From: Isoetes taiwanensis
Taxonomy: Eukaryota > Streptophyta > Lycopodiopsida > Isoetales > Isoetaceae
Direction: 5' to 3'
DNA: 64,000 nucleotides
NCBI GenBank assembly: GCA_021234155.1
Contig: JAJEKV010000067.1
Span: 4,333,279-4,397,278, forward strand
Shown here: positions 60,245 through 64,000 of the stretch, one piece after another
Numbering within the stretch: position 1 is the stretch's first letter
How the letters are laid out: the number at the start of each line of letters is the position of its first letter
Program-made: the position numbers and the translations under genes
The notes under the pieces: model-generated
What the model was told of the DNA's origin: nothing
The model's database searches: none
Seen by the model: the letters and a program-made list of their open reading frames with translations, nothing else

Positions 60245-60320
60245 ATATGACAGACCCCCAGAGACTTGAACACAAGATCTCTTAATTGTTAACCCAATGG
60301 ACTAGCCAATAAACCAAACA
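60245..60320 (-). ncRNA. tRNA-like sequence, possible SINE head
   Basis: On the minus strand TGGCTAGTCCATTGG resembles a tRNA A box and TGTTCAAGTCTC resembles a B box about 25 bp downstream, the usual spacing. The stems do not make a complete cloverleaf by eye. A tRNA-derived SINE head is likelier than a working tRNA gene. A weaker similar pair lies on the plus strand at about 61360-61420. Confidence 0.35.
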
Positions 60321-60549
60321 AGAGCAATAACTTTCTCTAAAATAATTTTAGAAATTACAATATGTAAATGCATTTCTACAATTGTTTCATCCATCCATGT
60401 AGCACAACGTTAAAAAATGCAGTGCCTATGGCACCAGACTACCATCTTGTATATTTAAAATAGTCACAGTGCCAACCATTAAGGATCATGCTTATTAAGA
60501 TGGACGCCTTCTGTTAAGGCGGCACCGTCCATATGCACATCACTTTAGA

Positions 60550-60850
60550 ATTTAAAAATCTAAATTTTGAGTTCTTATGGAAACACTTCCTATTTTCCTA
60601 TGGCATTGAAATAACCCTAGAATTCGAAATTCAAATTTTGATTTCATATGAAAACCCTTCCTATTTTCCTATGGCATTGGAAAATAACCCTAGAATTGAT
60701 AAATTTAAGTTCATATGGAAACCCTTCCTATTTCCCTAAGGCATTGGAATATAGGAAGGTTTACCACACATGGAGGAAAATAAGAAGGCAATGGAAAATA
60801 GGAAGGGTTTCCACACATGGAGGAAAATAGGAAGGATTTCCACACGGAAA
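60550..60850. repeat. Degenerate ~80-bp direct and inverted repeats
   Basis: cccttcctattttcctatgg and close variants recur near 60585, 60655 and 60725. Reverse-complement copies (taggaagggtttccacac) follow near 60812 and 60830, so the block can fold into hairpins. Confidence 0.6.
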
Positions 60851-62666
60851 AAATTCAAGGAGCAACATACTTTACATCTTTGAATAACTTTTCCCGCTCT
60901 TGTGCTTCCACTCCATGCTTGCATTCACCATTTCCCCGTTTTACCATATAAGAACTGCAATTGAAAACAGGTTGAGCCCCATTTCCTACACCAAAGATAG
61001 TCAAGAACTCCAAAATTGTTTTAAGGGCACAATTAAGGCATAGAAGGCAAGAAAAGATGGAAGAAGCATAATCAACAACCAAAATAGAAGTATAATGGAT
61101 AAGTAAACCATATGTTCTTTTATACCTAGAGTTTCCCAGCTTCTTCGCCTCTCATTGGTTCTCGCGCTTTCGGTGGTTTCATGGATCAAGTCCAGAACTG
61201 CGATATCCCTGAATTAGACCTTCGAACCTCTATGAAATGGTTGGCCTTCCTGTTGCCAGGTTATGGTCATGCTACAATAACAATCATGTTGTTGTGCGTT
61301 GGTTGCAGACAAGGCAGGAAATAATATTAAGCTTTCCTTTCAAATAGTAAGTGGTATGTTAGCTTATTGGTTGGGGCCTTGGTCTTGTATAGTCAAGACT
61401 CAAGTTCAATTTCTGGTTTTCCTCATATGTGCCAACATTTACTTTCCTTCGACCCAGGTTACAAGTTACCCATACTTTATATATAAGTTGTCTTCAAGCT
61501 AGACCATTGGGTTATTCTCTCTCATAGTTATGCATGTTTCTTTAAGGATTGCATGTTCTTGTTGCTTCATATTTATGAAAGGTTGAATATTGGGTTGCTT
61601 CATGGTTGTTTTGCATGCTTATAAAGCACAGAAGGATATCATTGCATGTAAAAATATTGAATCTTATGTAATAATTGACATCATCTGAAGCACTCTTGGC
61701 AGACGCCCCAGGATGAAAGTGTGAATTGCGTCACTGATTTCCGCCTTTCAGTGGAGCCTCAAAGTGAAATTCAAACTCTATTTAGTAATGTCCCAATCTT
61801 AATTCTGATGGTTTTTTAGCATTGGAAGAATTTGGAGTTATAAACTTAGATTTTGACCCTTCGACACAAAAATAACTGCTTGCATCACACCAAGACGGTA
61901 AACTGTCAGACAAAGTTTCATGAAACTTAACAACTTATTCAAGAAGAAATAAGGTAAACAACTAAGACATTCTTCTTTGCGCTTGTACCTTTGGTACATT
62001 CAGCAACCCTCCAAGCGATCTCATAACTCAGCTAAATCCACCTCTACTTTTCCTAAAGAGTAAATATGGGTCATTTTTTACACCAAGAAACACACAAGTT
62101 AGACGTAAGTCTAAGTGAGTACATATGCCTTGTATCAAAGTAAGAGACATCACACTTTATAAAATGTAAAGTATGCAATATCCATTCGTGTAGTGCCCAT
62201 ACAAAGCACAAGAGCCTCCTGGTTAGTCTTTTGAAGCTCCACTCAAAGACGGAAATCAATGACACAATTCACACTTTCATCTAGTAACACTTCGACTGGG
62301 ATGTCCATTCTGACTTAGAAGGAAACACTCCACAACTAGCCTAAGACAATTATCAGGGCACAAAAATGTCAGTTTCATTTATAGATGTTGATTCTAACAT
62401 CAATTGGAAACAATCCACAACTAATGTTTAAAACAGATATTAAGAATATATGTTAGTTTTTATTTAAAATAGCTATGCAGCAACATGAGTTTACATGTCC
62501 AATGTTAAACTACAAATAAAAGCATGTTTCACAGTGGTTGAAGATGCCTATGGATGTAGTTTACGTCGCACTTATAGAATTAAACATCACATGGAAGAAA
62601 ATATCATGCAGAATTGTTTGGCATCTGATTCACATGTCTGGAGCTATTATACAAACAATTAAAATG
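60851..62666. other. No recognised gene; one inverted repeat pair
   Basis: Minus-strand segments at 61190-60850 look exon-like (an AG before ttcttatatgg near 60955 and an open segment to a stop) but match no family I know. Segments 61703-61756 and 62231-62281 are inverted copies of about 50 bp with about five mismatches. Confidence 0.35.
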
Positions 62667-63860
62667 TCAATCTTCAACTTGTTGAGGTATTATATCAGCT
62701 AACTTTTCGAGCTCATGTATCATTAAGGTGAATTCATGATTATCTGCATAAACCTTATTAATGCTGGTGACTTGCCATAGTAACAAATGAATTACTTGCA
62801 GAATGCCCATTGGACTATGTTGTAGAATAGTCCAGGTGCATATAATCTCCTTGGATCTGTGTACAATCTTGATTCTAAAGTGCATGTATCTCTCATCACT
62901 TAAAGACTACCAGACAAGGAAGGAAGACTGTTCAGTGAGACAAATACAAAGTTATCTTTCAGCATAAATAATCCATTTATGAGACACAAAAAAGCAACTT
63001 ACCAAAACATTCTTTGAAAGTGTCTCCTAATGGTGGTGTTGTTTGTGGCAAAGAATCGTCCTTCAAACACAATTTAAGAATCAGATTAGCTTTCCTTTAA
63101 TAAAAAGGATAAGAGATGCATCATCTATTCATAACATCATACTTGTAAAATGACTGAATGAACTATGTCAGCATATTATAATGCAAGGTTGAAAGACACA
63201 CAACGTACAAGAGCAATGGCATAACATTTTACTCGTCCATTTGAAATATTGCCAAGCAGAAATGAAAATGTTATGGCCAACACAGCCATCAGGATTGCAA
63301 ATCTAGCACCAAGTGAATGGCCCATAAATGTGACGGTATAAAGAGGATATATAATGGTCAATTCCCTCAAAGTTTAAACTTCTTTGTTTAAGAACCAACA
63401 TGCAGCTTTAAACAGTTAATGATGAACATAACCATCTCCAAGTTTATGCTTTCCTAACTTATTATCCCATAATGTCATAGTTTGTCTCTCTCCACAAATG
63501 TAAACCATGTATGGCTAAGACAATCTCTTTGTTATTATGGTCTAAATAGATAAGATATGGTGGCACCATTTCTTTCTTCTCAGAATTTACAACTTTTTCC
63601 ACAACATTTTCTAAATCGATTTAAGATCCTCTATTAAATGCATGGTTGCATGCCATTATCAATCAGCAGCATGCAACTTAGAAACATTTGAGCTAAAAAA
63701 TAAGCCTAAAAAATAATCTAAAGCTATTAAACTATTATAAGCAGAGATTTCCATAATGGAAAACAAATAAAAATTTACCTTCATATATGAATATGATCTA
63801 AGATGACCATCAAATTTGATTTCTTGGGTCCATAAGCATTATATGGATATAAAAATGTTC
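62667..63860 (-). pseudogene. Class 3 lipase (plant DAG-lipase-like), multi-exon pseudogene
   Basis: Exons of a plant class 3 lipase of the Arabidopsis At4g16070 type occur in order on the minus strand. The first (near 63860-63779) ends with a LDHIHI block. The main exon (63542-63143) has KEIVLAIHGLHLWRETNYD, NKLGKHKLGDGYVH, the nucleophile elbow GHSLG in YTVTFMGHSLGARFAILM, KCYAIALVRCVSFNLAL and YADIVHSVILQ. Exon 63060-63003 gives DDSLPQTTPP. Exon 62927-62796 gives MRDTCTLES and DPRRLYAPGLFYNIV. A last exon ends at the stop 62669-62667. Splice sites are mostly GT/AG. At least three in-frame TAA codons in the main exon and a one-base loss before MRDT show it is dead. In an intact enzyme the GHSLG Ser attacks acylglycerol esters. 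The 5' part may continue beyond the window. Confidence 0.85.
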
Positions 63861-64000
63861 ACAATTATCAAGGATGAGGATTGACTTGTGGTTTTCTTCA
63901 GATTCCTTTTTGATCTATGGAATAATTTATCCGCAAGAAGTTTTTTTTTCGTATATCCTCTTCACCCGTAATTTTAGGTGGAAATCATTGACTCTTGGTT
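63861..64000. other. Possible upstream part of the lipase pseudogene
   Basis: This would hold more of the lipase 5' exons or intron, but no block could be aligned with confidence. Confidence 0.3.

Overview
This window looks like nuclear DNA of a land plant. It carries an intronless PLS-class pentatricopeptide (PPR) gene with a DYW deaminase domain, a 36-exon AIR9-type gene, decayed plant class 3 lipase and ABCB transporter genes, a decayed 5.8S rRNA copy and many retroelement remnants. The DYW tail, the transposon-associated GHTxxDID protein and the repeat load suggest a non-seed vascular plant, perhaps a fern. That placement is inference. Nothing bacterial, organellar or viral was recognised.

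Layout. 0.7-6.1 kb is a graveyard: a LINE tail, a LINE reverse transcriptase split by a 1-kb DNA transposon, a Gag-like zinc knuckle and an ABCB nucleotide-binding-domain pseudogene. A 219-bp CAA microsatellite lies at 7.46 kb. At 8.5-10.5 kb is a tandem array of ~400-bp units, each with a degenerate 5S rRNA-like core; further units lie at 19.7-21.2 kb (+) and, inverted, at 21.2-21.9 kb. Between them is a nearly full-length 5.8-kb LINE (10.56-16.4 kb, minus), directly preceded on the same strand by an ITS1-5.8S-ITS2 fragment. At 22.8-23.0 kb is a small frameshifted gene for a secreted glycine-rich peptide, and at 23.58-23.88 kb a 298-bp TRIM/SMART element with LTRs, PBS, PPT and target duplication.

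26.3-28.8 kb holds the intact DYW PPR gene (minus), presumably an organelle RNA editing factor. 29.1-32.2 kb is a second LINE remnant flanked by inverted copies of another repeat. 33.1-40.3 kb contains a 5'-truncated copy of the first LINE, a decayed transposon-type gene, a Ty3/Gypsy protease-integrase remnant and a third LINE reverse-transcriptase fragment. 47.05-56.15 kb is the AIR9-like gene (Ser/Pro-rich microtubule-binding region, LRRs, 11 A9 repeats, conserved C-terminus) with all splice sites in place but five single-base homopolymer indels. 56.2-62.6 kb is repeat-rich and mostly without recognisable genes. The window ends in a class 3 (DAG-lipase-like) lipase pseudogene on the minus strand.

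Only the PPR gene is an intact long ORF; AIR9 is probably functional if its indels are assembly errors. The genes are independent loci and form no pathway. The most interesting material is the repeat biology: the 5S-derived arrays, the LINE-rDNA junction and the SMART element.
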